Positions 1-8,403 of a stretch of DNA of 64,000 bases are shown here, piece after piece. The notes beneath the pieces are model-generated. The model had not been told where the DNA came from. It was given only the letters and a program-made list of their open reading frames with translations, and searched no databases. Source of the DNA: Piscinibacter gummiphilus (lineage in GTDB: Bacteria > Pseudomonadota > Gammaproteobacteria > Burkholderiales > Burkholderiaceae_C); NCBI RefSeq assembly GCF_002116905.1, contig NZ_CP015118.1:3596001-3660000 (forward strand). Reading direction: 5' to 3'. The stretch's first letter is position 1, and each line of letters begins with the position of its first letter. The position numbers were made by a program, and so were the translations under genes.

Positions 1-245
1 TGCTGCAGCACGAACGCGCCGGCGCGGCCCGACAAGGCGCCGGTGACGCGCTCGATGGCGACGTAGCCGGCCGAACCCTTGACCGGGGTCATCGCGGTGA
101 GCATCTGGCCCTCGCCGGTGGCGTCGAGGTCGCCCTCGAAGCGCTTGCGCAGCGACAGGCGGCCAAGGCTCACGCCGTCGCGGGTGTCGGCCTCGCCCTG
201 CGGGCTCATGTCGACGGTGAACGAACCTCTCGCGATCGTGGCCAT
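1..245 (-). CDS. DUF3224 domain protein (3' end off window)
   Basis: The gene begins at an ATG at 245, 8 bases after a strong GGAGGA ribosome site, and runs off the left edge, so only about 81 residues are visible. The protein opens MATIARGSFTVDMSPQG and continues with the LSLRKRFEGDLDATGEGQM stretch typical of DUF3224 proteins, small lipocalin/AttH-like barrels of about 130 residues with no proven function. There is no signal peptide, so it is probably cytoplasmic. The family assignment is from remembered motif resemblance. Confidence 0.7.
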   Translation of the reverse strand, partial: MATIARGSFTVDMSPQGEADTRDGVSLGRLSLRKRFEGDLDATGEGQMLTAMTPVKGSAGYVAIERVTGALSGRAGAFVLQ

Positions 246-300
246 GCGGCGTCCTCCTCGGGATGGAACCCCGGAGTATCGCCGCAGGTCTCGGGCCCTG

Positions 301-1632
301 TCAGGGTTTCGCGAGGTAGTCGAGGGCCAGCACGGCCAGCGTGCGCGCGCCCATCGGCAGCGCCGCCTCGTCGAAGTCGAACATCGGCGAGTGATTGGCC
401 GGGGCGGTGGCCGCATCCTTGCCCTTCGGGGCCGCGCCCATGAAGTAGAAGAAGCCCGGCACCACCTTCTGGAACTCGGAGAAGTCCTCCGAACCGCTGA
501 CCTTCGGGATGACCGCCACCTTGCCGTTCGCGGCCTGCTTCAGCGCGGGCAGAGAAGCCTCGGTCAGCGCGGCCGGGTTCGAGGTCACGGGGTAGGCCGT
601 GGGGCCGAAGCTCACGTCCGCCTTCGCGCCGGAGGACGCGGCGATGGACTGGGCCGTCGTCACGATGCGCTGTTTCGCCTCCGTGCGCATGGTCTCGTCG
701 AACGTGCGCAGCGTGCCCTGCATCTCGACGAAATCCGGAATGATGTTGTCGCGGTTGCCGCCGTGGATGGACCCGATCGACAGCACGGCCGGCTCCTTCG
801 TGATGTTGAGCTGGCGGCTGACGATGCTCTGCAGGCCCACCACGACCTGCGACGCGGCGAAGATCGGGTCCACGCCCGTCCACGGCGACGAGCCGTGCGT
901 GCCCCGGCCGGACACCTTGATCTGCACGCCGTCCGAGCCCGCCATCAGCGGGCCCGAGCGGTAGCCCACCACGCCCAGCGGGATGTTCGACGTGAGGTGC
1001 AGGCCGAAGATGGCCTGCACGTCCTTCAGCGCGCCCTGGGCCACCATGGCCTTGGCGCCCCAGGCCTCGTCGTCGTGCGCGTGGCCGTCGCCGCTGTCGG
1101 GCTTGCCCTCCTCGGCGGGCTGGAACACGAACTTGATGGTGCCCGGCACCTGCTCGCGCAGGCCGGCCAGCACCTCGGCCACGCCCATCAGGATCGCCAC
1201 GTGGCCGTCGTGGCCGCAGGCGTGCATCACCGGCGTTTCCTTGCCCTGGTACCGCGCCTTCACGGTCGACGCGAACGGGAGCCCGGTGGCCTCGGCCACC
1301 GGCAGCGCGTCCATGTCGGCGCGCAACGCCACCACCTTGCCCGGCAGGCCGCCCCTGAGCGTGCCCACGACGCCTGTGCCGCCCACACCGGTCTGCACGT
1401 CGAGGCCCAGCGCGCGCAGGTGGTCGGCCACGGTCTTCGCGGTGCGCTTCTCCTGGCCCGACAGCTCGGGGTGCGCGTGGATGTCGCGCCGCCACGCGGT
1501 GAGCTTCGGCGTCACCGCGGCGATGCGCTCGTCGAGCGTGGACAGCGTGGCCGGCGCCACCTGGGCCTGCACGTGGCAGACGGACAGCAGCAGGGACACG
1601 GCGGCAGCGGTGTGGCGGAGGGTGGCGTTCAT
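301..1632 (-). CDS. Exported M20 family metallo-amidohydrolase
   Basis: A 443-residue protein starting MNATLRHTAAAV with a Sec signal peptide ending near the alanines of VQAQVAP (about residue 24). The start at 1632 is preferred because it gives the signal peptide; the frame stays open upstream. M20D-type motifs are present: ALRADMDALP, the zinc-site HACGHDGH, the Glu pair in PAEEG, SEDFSEFQ, and NHSPMFDFDE near the C-terminus. This family hydrolyses N-acyl amino acids, hippurate or indole conjugates; the substrate here is not determinable. The signal peptide suggests periplasmic action. It is divergent from the GlxA-type regulator at 1703 with a 70-bp shared promoter region, so that regulator may control it. 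Confidence 0.88.
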   Translation of the reverse strand: MNATLRHTAAAVSLLLSVCHVQAQVAPATLSTLDERIAAVTPKLTAWRRDIHAHPELSGQEKRTAKTVADHLRALGLDVQTGVGGTGVVGTLRGGLPGKVVALRADMDALPVAEATGLPFASTVKARYQGKETPVMHACGHDGHVAILMGVAEVLAGLREQVPGTIKFVFQPAEEGKPDSGDGHAHDDEAWGAKAMVAQGALKDVQAIFGLHLTSNIPLGVVGYRSGPLMAGSDGVQIKVSGRGTHGSSPWTGVDPIFAASQVVVGLQSIVSRQLNITKEPAVLSIGSIHGGNRDNIIPDFVEMQGTLRTFDETMRTEAKQRIVTTAQSIAASSGAKADVSFGPTAYPVTSNPAALTEASLPALKQAANGKVAVIPKVSGSEDFSEFQKVVPGFFYFMGAAPKGKDAATAPANHSPMFDFDEAALPMGARTLAVLALDYLAKP

Positions 1633-1702
1633 CGGGGTCCGGTGGGAGTGGATGGAGTGCGGGTCATCGTAGTGACACCCCGCCCCGGCAGGCAGAGCGA
1701 GA

Positions 1703-2782
1703 ATGGCCAACCACCGAGCCGATCCCGCCACCCGGATGTCCACCCCCACCCTCGCCGCCCACGTCGACGTGATGGTCTGCCCGCACGCGCTGGCCGGCGC
1801 CGCGCTGTCGTTCGTCGACGTGCTGCGCTCGGCCAACACCATCTCGACGCTGCAGCACGGCGACGCCGCGCCCCACATCGGCTGGCGGCTCGTCGACGCG
1901 GCCGGCCGGCCGTTGCGGGGGCTGCCGGCCGAGCTTCGCGGGTATGCCGACGCAGGCCTGCGGAGCGAGCGCCACCCGCGCCGGGCGCTGTTCGTGCCAT
2001 CGCTGCTGGCCCGCGACATGCCATCGCTCCGCCACACGCTCGACGGGCTCGACGCGGCCGTCAAGCGCATCGCCGCGGCCTTCGACGACAGCGCACTCGT
2101 GGTCACCCTCGGGGCCGCGACGTGGCTCGCGGCCCGCACCGGCCGCATCGACGGCCTGCGCGTCGCGCTCGCCTGGTACCAGTCGGGCGGCTTCCGCCAG
2201 GACTTCCCTCACGTCGCCGTGGCACCGGGCAGTGCCTGGCTGCACGACGGACCGCTGCTGAGCGGGGCCGAGTCTGCCACGCTGATCCCCGTCGCACTCG
2301 AACTCGTTCGCCTGGCCGTGGGCCCGGAGCTGGCCCAGGCCTGCGCGAACGTGCACCAGCACGACCCCGACCGCCAGCATGCCGCCGTGCGCGCCGCCGC
2401 GCAGGCGCACCTCGGCACCACGCGTGGCAGCCCGGTGGCGCTGGCCGTCGCGTGGATGGGCGAACACCTCGACCGCCCGTACCGGCTGCGCGAGGTGGCC
2501 GACGCCGCCGCGGTCAGCCCGCGCACGCTGCTGCGCCACTTCCAGGAGGCCCTGGGTCACTCGCCACTCGACCACCTGCACGGCCTGCGGTGCCAGCGGG
2601 CGCGGGTGCTGCTCGAACTGTCACTCGACGGGGTGCCGGCCATCGGCGAGGCGTGCGGGTATGCGGACCCGGCGGCGTTCCGGCGGGTATTCCGCCGCGA
2701 GGCGGGGGTGTCGCCCGCGCAGTACCGGCAACGCTATGCGCTCCGGTCACCGCGGGTGCGGTGGAAGGTGGACGCGACCTGA
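1703..2782 (+). CDS. GlxA family AraC-type transcriptional regulator
   Basis: 359 residues in two domains. The N-terminal part (about 15-190) is a DJ-1/PfpI-like glutamine-amidotransferase fold without obvious catalytic use, starting at AAHVDVMVCPHALAGA. The C-terminal part (about 225-330) is an AraC-type double helix-turn-helix with LREVADAAAVSPRTLLRHF and the family signature RVLLELSLDGVPAIGEACGYADPAAFRRVFRRE, written here only as key residues G-Y-A-D and F-R-R-V-F. A second in-frame ATG lies at 1736. It is divergent from the M20 hydrolase and converges with recR, leaving only 7 bp between stops. Known members sense metabolites such as arginine or choline; the ligand is unknown. Confidence 0.87.
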   Translation: MANHRADPATRMSTPTLAAHVDVMVCPHALAGAALSFVDVLRSANTISTLQHGDAAPHIGWRLVDAAGRPLRGLPAELRGYADAGLRSERHPRRALFVPSLLARDMPSLRHTLDGLDAAVKRIAAAFDDSALVVTLGAATWLAARTGRIDGLRVALAWYQSGGFRQDFPHVAVAPGSAWLHDGPLLSGAESATLIPVALELVRLAVGPELAQACANVHQHDPDRQHAAVRAAAQAHLGTTRGSPVALAVAWMGEHLDRPYRLREVADAAAVSPRTLLRHFQEALGHSPLDHLHGLRCQRARVLLELSLDGVPAIGEACGYADPAAFRRVFRREAGVSPAQYRQRYALRSPRVRWKVDAT

Positions 2783-2789
2783 AGGGGGG

Positions 2790-3377
2790 TCAGCGCCGCG
2801 CCACGAGCGCGTGTGCGATGGTGCCCAGGTCCACGTGTTCGAGTTCGCTGCCGATGGGCACGCCGCGCGCGAGCCGGGTCACCCGCACCTCGCGCGACTT
2901 GAGCGCCTCGGCGATCACGTGGGACGTGGCCTCGCCCTCGGCGGTGAAGTTGGTGGCGACGATGACCTCGTCGACCACGCCGTCGGCCGTGCGGTCCATC
3001 AGGGCCTGCAGCCCGATGTCGGACACGCCGATGCCGTCGAGCGGGCTCAGCCGCCCCATCAGCACGAAGTAGAGGCCCTTGTAGCTGCCGGTGCGTTCCA
3101 TCGCGGCCTGGTCGGCGGGGGTTTCCACCACACAGAGCAGCTTCGGATCGCGTTCGGGGTCGAGGCAGGTGCTGCACACCGGCGCCTCGGTGAACGTGTG
3201 GCACCGCTCGCAGTGCCGCACGTCGTGCAGCGCCGTGTCGAGCGCATCCGCCAGCGTCTGCGCACCGACCCGGTCGTGCTGCAGGAGGTGGAACGCCATG
3301 CGCTGCGCCGACTTCTGCCCCACGCCCGGGAGCAGGTGCAGGGCGTCGATCAGCGCCTCGAGGGCGGATGCGGCCAC
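2790..3377 (-). CDS. recR: Recombination mediator protein RecR
   Basis: 195 residues, the normal length. Order of parts: helix-hairpin-helix LIDALHLLPGVGQKSAQRM at the N-terminus, a four-cysteine zinc finger (CERC and CSTC, about residues 56-71), then a Toprim domain with VVETPADQAAMERTG and a Walker-B-like tail. RecR acts with RecF and RecO to load RecA on single-stranded gaps. It is the last gene of a dnaX-ybaB-recR operon, with 4 bp between the ybaB stop and this start, an order conserved in many proteobacteria. Confidence 0.97.
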   Translation of the reverse strand: MAASALEALIDALHLLPGVGQKSAQRMAFHLLQHDRVGAQTLADALDTALHDVRHCERCHTFTEAPVCSTCLDPERDPKLLCVVETPADQAAMERTGSYKGLYFVLMGRLSPLDGIGVSDIGLQALMDRTADGVVDEVIVATNFTAEGEATSHVIAEALKSREVRVTRLARGVPIGSELEHVDLGTIAHALVARR

Positions 3378-3381
3378 GGAC

Positions 3382-3708
3382 TCAGAACGGGAACTTCATG
3401 CCGCCGGGCAGCGGCATGCCGGCGGTGAGCTTGCCCATCTTCTCCTGGGAGACCTCTTCCGCGCGGCGCAGGCCGTCGTTGAAGGCGGCGGCCACGAGGT
3501 CTTCCAGCATGTCCTTGTCGTCGGCCAGCAGGCTCGGGTCGATCACGACGCGCTTGACGTCGTGCTTGCAGGTCATGGTCACCTTCACGAGGCCGGCGCC
3601 GGACTGGCCTTCCACCTCGATGGTGGCCAGTTCGTCCTGGGCCTTCTTGAGGTTTTCCTGCATCTGCTGCGCCTGCTTCATCAAGCCGGCGATCTGGTTC
3701 TTCATCAT
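3382..3708 (-). CDS. YbaB/EbfC nucleoid-associated protein
   Basis: 108 residues starting MMKNQIAGLMKQAQQMQENLKK, with the heptad-rich N-terminal helix and the VEGQSGAGLVKVTMTCKHDVKRVVID core of the YbaB/EbfC family. These are small dimeric DNA-binding proteins that coat the nucleoid. It lies between dnaX and recR in the same operon (24 bp after dnaX, 4 bp before recR), the usual place. Confidence 0.95.
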   Translation of the reverse strand: MMKNQIAGLMKQAQQMQENLKKAQDELATIEVEGQSGAGLVKVTMTCKHDVKRVVIDPSLLADDKDMLEDLVAAAFNDGLRRAEEVSQEKMGKLTAGMPLPGGMKFPF

Positions 3709-3732
3709 GGTGTGATCCTTTTGGACTGGACT

Positions 3733-5697
3733 TCAGTGGAATTTGACGGACCCCGGCACGATGCGCGCCGTCTTGAACTGCTGCATCAGCGACTGCACCA
3801 GCGGGTCGTTGGAAATGATCTGTTCGGCCTCCGCCTGGCGGCGGTTGCGCTCGGCCGAGGCGCGCAGGGAGGGCGTGTCCGTGGCCTGGCCGCTCTCGAA
3901 CTCGAAGCGCACCGGCTGCTTCAACAGCTCCGACAGCGCGCTCTGCACCTTGTTGCACTGGGCCGGCGCGCGCAGCATCTCGCGCTCGACGATCAGGCGC
4001 CACACCATCGTGCCGTCGCGGGTCTCGACGGCCAGGCAATGCGCCTGCATCGCCATCTCGCGGGCCAGCGCCGAGATGGCGCCCGCGGCGTTGAGCTGCA
4101 TCACGACGTCGTTCCAGCGCGCGCCCATCTGGGTGGGCACGTGGAGGGTCGGCGCGGGATCGGCCGGCAGCGGACGGCGCGCCACCGGGGCCACCACCGG
4201 CTCGGACGGTTCGCCGCGGTCGGGTTCGAAGTCGTCCAGGCTCATGGGCGCCTCGTTCGACGGTTCGCCGTCGAACGGCTGCTCGTCGAGCCAGGCCGGA
4301 GGTTCGTCGTCGCGCACCGGGACCGGCACACGCACGGCCGGGGCCTGGGCGACCGCCGCGGGGCGCATGGGTTCGCGGGGTGCGGGCGCCGGGACGGGCA
4401 CCGGGGCCGGTGCGGCCGCGCGAACTGGCGCAGGCGCAGGCACGGGAGCGGGCATCGGCGGACGGACCGGCACGGGCGCGGCCACGGAGACCGGAGCGGA
4501 CACCGGCGCCACCACGGGCGCGGCGACCGGCGCCGGCGCCGGTGACGACGCGGCTGGAGCGGAGGCCGGACGCGCCGGTGCGGGCGCGGGCGCACCACCT
4601 GCCGGACGGAACGCCAGCATGCGCAGCAGCACCATCACGAGGCCGCTGTATTCGTCGGGCGCGAGGTTCAGCTCGGCACGGCCGTGCAGCACGATGCTGT
4701 AGAGCAGCTGGATCTCGTCGGCCGGCAGCAGCGCCGAGAGGCGCACGGGCGCGGCGCTGTCGGGATCGGCCGGGTCCAGCGCGTCGGGCACGGCCTGCAC
4801 CACCGCCATCTGCTGCAGCAGCGACGCCATCTCCTCGAGCGTGCCGGTGGCCGACAGGCCCAGGCCGCGCAGGTCGTTGACGGCGGCCACCACCTCGGCG
4901 CCCTGCCCCGCGGCCAGCGCGTCGATCAGGCGCACGGCGTGCGAACGGTCCACCGCGCCGAGCATCTGGCGCACGCCCGCCTCGGTGAGCGAACCGGCGC
5001 CGAACGCGATGGCCTGGTCGGTGAGGGACAGTGCGTCGCGCATCGAGCCGCGCGCGGCGCGCGACAGCAGGCGCAGCGCGCCGGGTTCGGCCTGGATCTG
5101 TTCGGCGCCCAGCACGTTGCCGAGGTGCTCCAGCACCGTCTGCGGCGCCATGGGCCGCAGGTTGAACTGCAGGCAGCGCGACAGCACCGTGGGCGGCACC
5201 TTCTGCGGGTCGGTGGTGGCCAGCACGAACTTGAGGTACTCGGGCGGCTCCTCGAGCGTCTTGAGCATCGCGTTGAACGCGGTGTTCGACAGCATGTGCA
5301 CTTCGTCGATCATGTAGACCTTGAAGCGCCCCATCACCGGCTTGTAGACGGCCTGGTCGAGCAGCTGGGAGATTTCTTCCACGCCGCGGTTCGACGCCGC
5401 GTCGAGTTCGACGTAGTCGACGAAGCGGCCGGCGTCGATGTCGCGGCAGGCATCGCACACGCCGCACGGGTGGGCGGTGATGCCGCCCTGGCCGTCGGCC
5501 CCGGTGCAGTTGAGCGCCTTCGCGAGGATGCGCGACACGGAGGTCTTGCCGACGCCCCGGGTGCCGGTGAACAGGTAGGCGTGGTGCAGGCGCTGCTGCG
5601 TGAGCGCGTTGCCCAGCGCCTGCACGACGTGCTCCTGCCCCACGAGCGATTCGAAATCGCGGGAGCGGTACTTGCGAGCCAGGACGAGGTAGGACAT
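3733..5697 (-). CDS. dnaX: DNA polymerase III subunits gamma/tau
   Basis: 654 residues. The AAA+ clamp-loader domain has Walker A GTRGVGKTS near residue 45, a zinc module with CTGADGQGG...CGVCDAC, and Walker B MIDEVHMLS. A long Ala/Pro/Val-rich linker covers about residues 365-480, followed by the tau-specific domain. Tau binds polymerase core and DnaB; gamma/tau opens the beta clamp. No A-rich frameshift slippery site was noticed, so whether a short gamma form is made is not clear. First gene of the dnaX-ybaB-recR operon; divergent from the PurM-family gene across 104 bp. Confidence 0.97.
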   Translation of the reverse strand: MSYLVLARKYRSRDFESLVGQEHVVQALGNALTQQRLHHAYLFTGTRGVGKTSVSRILAKALNCTGADGQGGITAHPCGVCDACRDIDAGRFVDYVELDAASNRGVEEISQLLDQAVYKPVMGRFKVYMIDEVHMLSNTAFNAMLKTLEEPPEYLKFVLATTDPQKVPPTVLSRCLQFNLRPMAPQTVLEHLGNVLGAEQIQAEPGALRLLSRAARGSMRDALSLTDQAIAFGAGSLTEAGVRQMLGAVDRSHAVRLIDALAAGQGAEVVAAVNDLRGLGLSATGTLEEMASLLQQMAVVQAVPDALDPADPDSAAPVRLSALLPADEIQLLYSIVLHGRAELNLAPDEYSGLVMVLLRMLAFRPAGGAPAPAPARPASAPAASSPAPAPVAAPVVAPVSAPVSVAAPVPVRPPMPAPVPAPAPVRAAAPAPVPVPAPAPREPMRPAAVAQAPAVRVPVPVRDDEPPAWLDEQPFDGEPSNEAPMSLDDFEPDRGEPSEPVVAPVARRPLPADPAPTLHVPTQMGARWNDVVMQLNAAGAISALAREMAMQAHCLAVETRDGTMVWRLIVEREMLRAPAQCNKVQSALSELLKQPVRFEFESGQATDTPSLRASAERNRRQAEAEQIISNDPLVQSLMQQFKTARIVPGSVKFH

Positions 5698-5801
5698 CCG
5701 GGCATTCTACGGTCGCCGTCGGGTGCAACACGACGCGGATCGTCACCTGCCCGATAATCCGGGTTTGGCCCCTCCGCCGGCACCGACGTCCGAACCCGCT
5801 C

Positions 5802-6932
5802 ATGAACACCAAGTCCACCCCGCCCACCGCCAACGACACCCTCAGCTACGAACAGGCCGGCGTCAACTACGACCTGATCGACCCGCTGAAGGTCGCCGCC
5901 CAGCGCGCGGCCAAGGCCACCGGCGCCCACCTGGCGACGCATGGGTTCACCGAGGTCGAGGCGTCGCGCGGCGAATCGGCCTACGTCGTCGACGTGGGCC
6001 CGTTCTACATCGCCTCCATCGTCGAATGCCTCGGCTCGAAAGCGCTCGTCGCCGACGAGATGAAGGCACTGACCGGCAAGAGCTACTACGACGGCATCGC
6101 GCAGGACACCATCGCGATGGCCATCAACGACCTGATCACCGTGGGCGCCACCCCGCTCGTCGTGCAGGCCTACTGGGCCGCCGGCGGCTCCGACTGGTTC
6201 GGCGACGCGCAGCGCGCCCAGGCCCTCGTGGCCGGCTGGAAGCGCGCCTGCGACGTCTGCAGCGTGGCCTGGGGCGGCGGTGAAACGCCCGCGCTGGCCG
6301 GCATCGTGGCCGATGGCCGCATCGACCTCGCCGCCAGCTGCACGGGCCTCATCAACCCGAAGGAACGCCTGTCGGTGGGCGACAAGCTCGGCGCGGGCGA
6401 CGCCATCGTGCTGCTGGCCTCGAGCGGCATCCACGCCAACGGCCTGAGCCTCGCGCGCAAGCTGGTCGAGCGCCTGCCGAACGGCTACCTGACCGAGGTG
6501 GAACCGGGCCTCACCTACGGCGAGGCCCTGCTCGCGCCCACCGTGCTGTACTCGCCCGTCACCGAGGCGCTCTACAAGGCCGGCATCATTCCGAACTACT
6601 GCGCGAACATCACGGGCCACGGCTGGCGCAAGCTGCTGCGCCACCCGGCCGTTCACACGTACCGCATCCACACCGTGCCGCCGGTCACGCCGGTGCTGAA
6701 GTTCATCCAGCAGCACGCGAAGCAGGACGACTTCGAGGCCTACGGCACGCTCAACATGGGCGCCGGCTTCGCGCTGTTCGTGAAGGCGGAGGACGCCGAG
6801 CGCACCGTCGCCGTCGCGAAGGCCCAGGGCATCGACGCCTGGGTCGCAGGTAGCGTCGAAGCGGGCCCCAAGAAACTCGTGATCGAACCGCTGAACATCG
6901 AGTTCGGCGACGACGCCCTGCAACTTCGTTGA
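5802..6932 (+). CDS. PurM-family (AIR synthase-like) enzyme, divergent
   Basis: 376 residues. PurM-family landmarks are present: YEQAGVNYDLIDPLK at the start, IAMAINDLITVGATPLV, WGGGETPAL, SSGIHANGLSLARKL, ITGHGWRKLL and the C-terminal NMGAGFALFV. The canonical PurM GTDGVGTK loop is not recognisable; ECLGSKALVADEMK lies at that point. PurM makes aminoimidazole ribonucleotide in purine synthesis using ATP. This copy diverges enough that it may be a PurM paralogue rather than the housekeeping enzyme, which would then be elsewhere. It is transcribed toward ffs and away from dnaX. Confidence 0.72.
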   Translation: MNTKSTPPTANDTLSYEQAGVNYDLIDPLKVAAQRAAKATGAHLATHGFTEVEASRGESAYVVDVGPFYIASIVECLGSKALVADEMKALTGKSYYDGIAQDTIAMAINDLITVGATPLVVQAYWAAGGSDWFGDAQRAQALVAGWKRACDVCSVAWGGGETPALAGIVADGRIDLAASCTGLINPKERLSVGDKLGAGDAIVLLASSGIHANGLSLARKLVERLPNGYLTEVEPGLTYGEALLAPTVLYSPVTEALYKAGIIPNYCANITGHGWRKLLRHPAVHTYRIHTVPPVTPVLKFIQQHAKQDDFEAYGTLNMGAGFALFVKAEDAERTVAVAKAQGIDAWVAGSVEAGPKKLVIEPLNIEFGDDALQLR

Positions 6933-6963
6933 CCTTTTTCGGGGAGAGCCCTCCGATCGACGT

Positions 6964-6969
6964 TACAAT
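6964..6969 (+). promoter_or_regulatory. Putative -10 box of ffs
   Basis: TACAAT sits 7 bases before the inferred 5' end of the SRP RNA at 6977, the right distance for a sigma-70 -10 element. No convincing -35 hexamer lies 17 bases upstream, where the sequence is G-rich. The TTGACC overlapping the PurM-family stop codon (6929-6934) is too far away. Confidence 0.5.
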
Positions 6970-6976
6970 CGTCGGT

Positions 6977-7070
6977 GACGGGCCTCCCCGCATGGAAGCG
7001 CGGCCAACCGGGTCAGGTCGGGAACGAAGCAGCCCTAACCGCTGTGACCAGTGCCGGGGTCGGGCTCGTC
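6977..7070 (+). ncRNA. ffs: 4.5S signal recognition particle RNA
   Basis: The bacterial SRP RNA core is visible: GGTCAGGTCGGGAACGAAGC around 7011-7030 followed by AGCCCTAACC and CAGTGCCGGGG. The GACGGGCC segment starting at 6977 pairs with GGGCTCGTC ending at 7070 to close the long hairpin, giving about 94 nt, the small bacterial size class. The conserved tetraloop region GGAA and the symmetric internal loop bases (CAGG...AAGCAGCC) form the Ffh-binding site. Ends are inferred from base pairing, so they may be off by a few bases. It lies close to dnaX, as ffs often does. Confidence 0.92.
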
Positions 7071-7090
7071 ACCCTCCGTTGAGCCCCCTA

Positions 7091-7120
7091 CGGCGCTTCG
7101 CGCCGGTCCCCCCGAGGGGG
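7091..7120. repeat. Double palindrome in intergenic DNA
   Basis: Two adjacent hairpin-forming palindromes: CGGCGCTTCGCGCCG at 7091-7105 (C-TTC-G loop) and CCCCCGAGGGGG at 7109-7120. GC-rich palindromes of this form are common between genes in this bacterial group (recollection, not checked). They lie directly after ffs and may terminate it. The IS481 element has inserted 9 bases further on. Confidence 0.5.
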
Positions 7121-7129
7121 AGCCACGGG

Positions 7130-7178
7130 TGTATAGACCGGGGACCTGGGTAACAGGCGTGCGAGGACCTGGGTAACA
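7130..7178 (+). repeat. IS481 left terminal inverted repeat
   Basis: 49-bp end of the element. Besides the 16-bp tip it holds the box GGACCTGGGTAACAGG at 7142-7157, repeated identically at 7165-7180, so each end carries two tandem copies spaced 23 bp. Paired subterminal boxes of this sort are candidate transposase-binding sites. Confidence 0.88.
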
Positions 7179-7190
7179 GGTTCAAGGGTA

Positions 7191-8318
7191 TCAGGGCAGG
7201 CTTAGATCGATGCGTCCGAAGTGGTGGTGGCAGTAGTACAGGTCGTACGAGCCATCGCGATCGGACCGCGGCCTCAGTCCAATCTGCTCGCCCCGCAGGC
7301 TTTCGTAGATCCGGATCTGCCGTCCCTTGACGTCAATCCAGCCGCCTGACTGCACGCGCCTGACCAAGTCGTCGGGACCATATTCCACAGGAGGAAGCTC
7401 TGTTGGCATGGGGAGTCGGCTCGCCTGGTAGCGCTGGCTGGGCGTTTGCATGCCGATGCCTTCATGGGGCCGCACATGGTTGTAGATGTGCCTCCAGGAG
7501 TCGAAGTGCCGCTGGGCGTGAGGCATGTCAGCGAAGTTGCGGCAGCTGATCACCTCGGCTTTGAGTGAGCGGTGGAATCGCTCATCTTTGCCATTTGTCT
7601 GGGGATGGAACGGGCGACTGTGCGTCAGAGCGATGCCCAGCCGAATGAACCAAACGCCTAACCGTGTAAAGCCTTCCTGACCGGGCGCTCGCCAAGGGGA
7701 GCCGTTGTCCGTGTTGATTCGTCGCGGTAGCCCGTACTTCTCGAACGTACGCTTCAAGGTCGCTTGCACGAACTCGAAGCTCTCGGTCTCCGAGGCCTCC
7801 AGCGTCAAGTTGTAGCGGGAGTAATCGTCGAGGACTGTGAGCGGGTGGCAGCGCTGGCCGCTCACCGGAAAGTGCCCCTTGAAGTCCATCTGCCACATGT
7901 CGTTGGGCGCTTCGTGTTCGAAGCGTTGCCAAGGCTGAGCTGCCGCACTGGCCGTTGGTGAGATACAGCCGTGACGACGCAGAATCGAATTGGCGGTGCT
8001 GGGAGCCAGCTCGATGCCGTGGTCACGCTGCAGCACATGAGCGATCTTGCGCCCGCCCCAGGCAGGGTGGGCCGCTCGCATCTGAAGCACCTGCTCCTCG
8101 ATGGAGGTGGGGGTTCTAGCTGGTGAACTTCCAGGTCGCGTGGACTGGTTGTCCAGCCCCGCTCTCCCTTCCTGCCGCCAGCGCTCCAGCCACTTGTAGC
8201 CCGTCTTGCGGCTGATTTGGAAACGGCGACAAAGCTCGCTCACATTGGCCGACTCTGCGCCGGCCAACCGAACAAACTCCTCACGTAGGTCTGTCACGGC
8301 AGCGGTTCTCCAGGGCAC
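7191..8318 (-). CDS. IS481 family DDE transposase
   Basis: About 375 residues from a GTG at 8318, preceded by GGGAG at good spacing; the frame extends to a TTG at 8345, but the protein beginning VPWRTAAVTDLREEF fits the family start better. An N-terminal helix-turn-helix (SELCRRFQISRKTGYKWLERW) is followed by an rve integrase core with the DDE residues in WQMDFKGHF, INTDNGSP and GKDERFHRSLK. A C-terminal Mu-type domain ends at YYCHHHFGRIDLSLP. It cuts and joins the element ends. No frameshift or internal stop is seen, so it is likely active. Confidence 0.93.
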   Translation of the reverse strand: MPWRTAAVTDLREEFVRLAGAESANVSELCRRFQISRKTGYKWLERWRQEGRAGLDNQSTRPGSSPARTPTSIEEQVLQMRAAHPAWGGRKIAHVLQRDHGIELAPSTANSILRRHGCISPTASAAAQPWQRFEHEAPNDMWQMDFKGHFPVSGQRCHPLTVLDDYSRYNLTLEASETESFEFVQATLKRTFEKYGLPRRINTDNGSPWRAPGQEGFTRLGVWFIRLGIALTHSRPFHPQTNGKDERFHRSLKAEVISCRNFADMPHAQRHFDSWRHIYNHVRPHEGIGMQTPSQRYQASRLPMPTELPPVEYGPDDLVRRVQSGGWIDVKGRQIRIYESLRGEQIGLRPRSDRDGSYDLYYCHHHFGRIDLSLP

Positions 8319-8348
8319 GATTGCTCCCGATGTCGCATCGGGCAAAAG

Positions 8349-8397
8349 TGTTACCTAGGTCCTCGCACACCTGTTACCTATGTCCCCGGTCTATACA
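8349..8397 (-). repeat. IS481 right terminal inverted repeat
   Basis: Mirror of 7130-7178 with four mismatches at positions 17, 19, 29 and 42 from the tip. It carries the same two subterminal boxes in slightly altered form. It is flanked on the outside by the second copy of CACGGG. Confidence 0.88.
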
Positions 8398-8403
8398 CAC
8401 GGG

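Larger units (their letters stand above)
7130..8397 (-). mobile_element. IS481 family insertion sequence, complete
   Basis: A 1268-bp element with 49-bp terminal inverted repeats (7130-7178 and 8349-8397) matching at 45 of 49 positions; the outer 16 bp, TGTATAGACCGGGGAC, are identical. The hexamer CACGGG occurs directly outside both ends (7124-7129 and 8398-8403), a clean 6-bp target duplication. One full-length transposase gene fills the interior. The intact ends, intact duplication and uninterrupted gene suggest a recent insertion that may still be mobile. It lies between ffs and the ABC/amidase operon. Confidence 0.93.

Noticed and set aside
79..3072. 997-residue open frame on the plus strand
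   Set aside because: It lies opposite the M20 hydrolase and recR and across the GlxA gene in another frame; the translation is Arg/Pro/Gly/His-rich with no family motif, a high-GC shadow.
3733..5697. Programmed frameshift in dnaX for the gamma form
   Set aside because: No A-rich slippery heptamer with a following stem was recognised in the linker region; only the full-length tau product is called.
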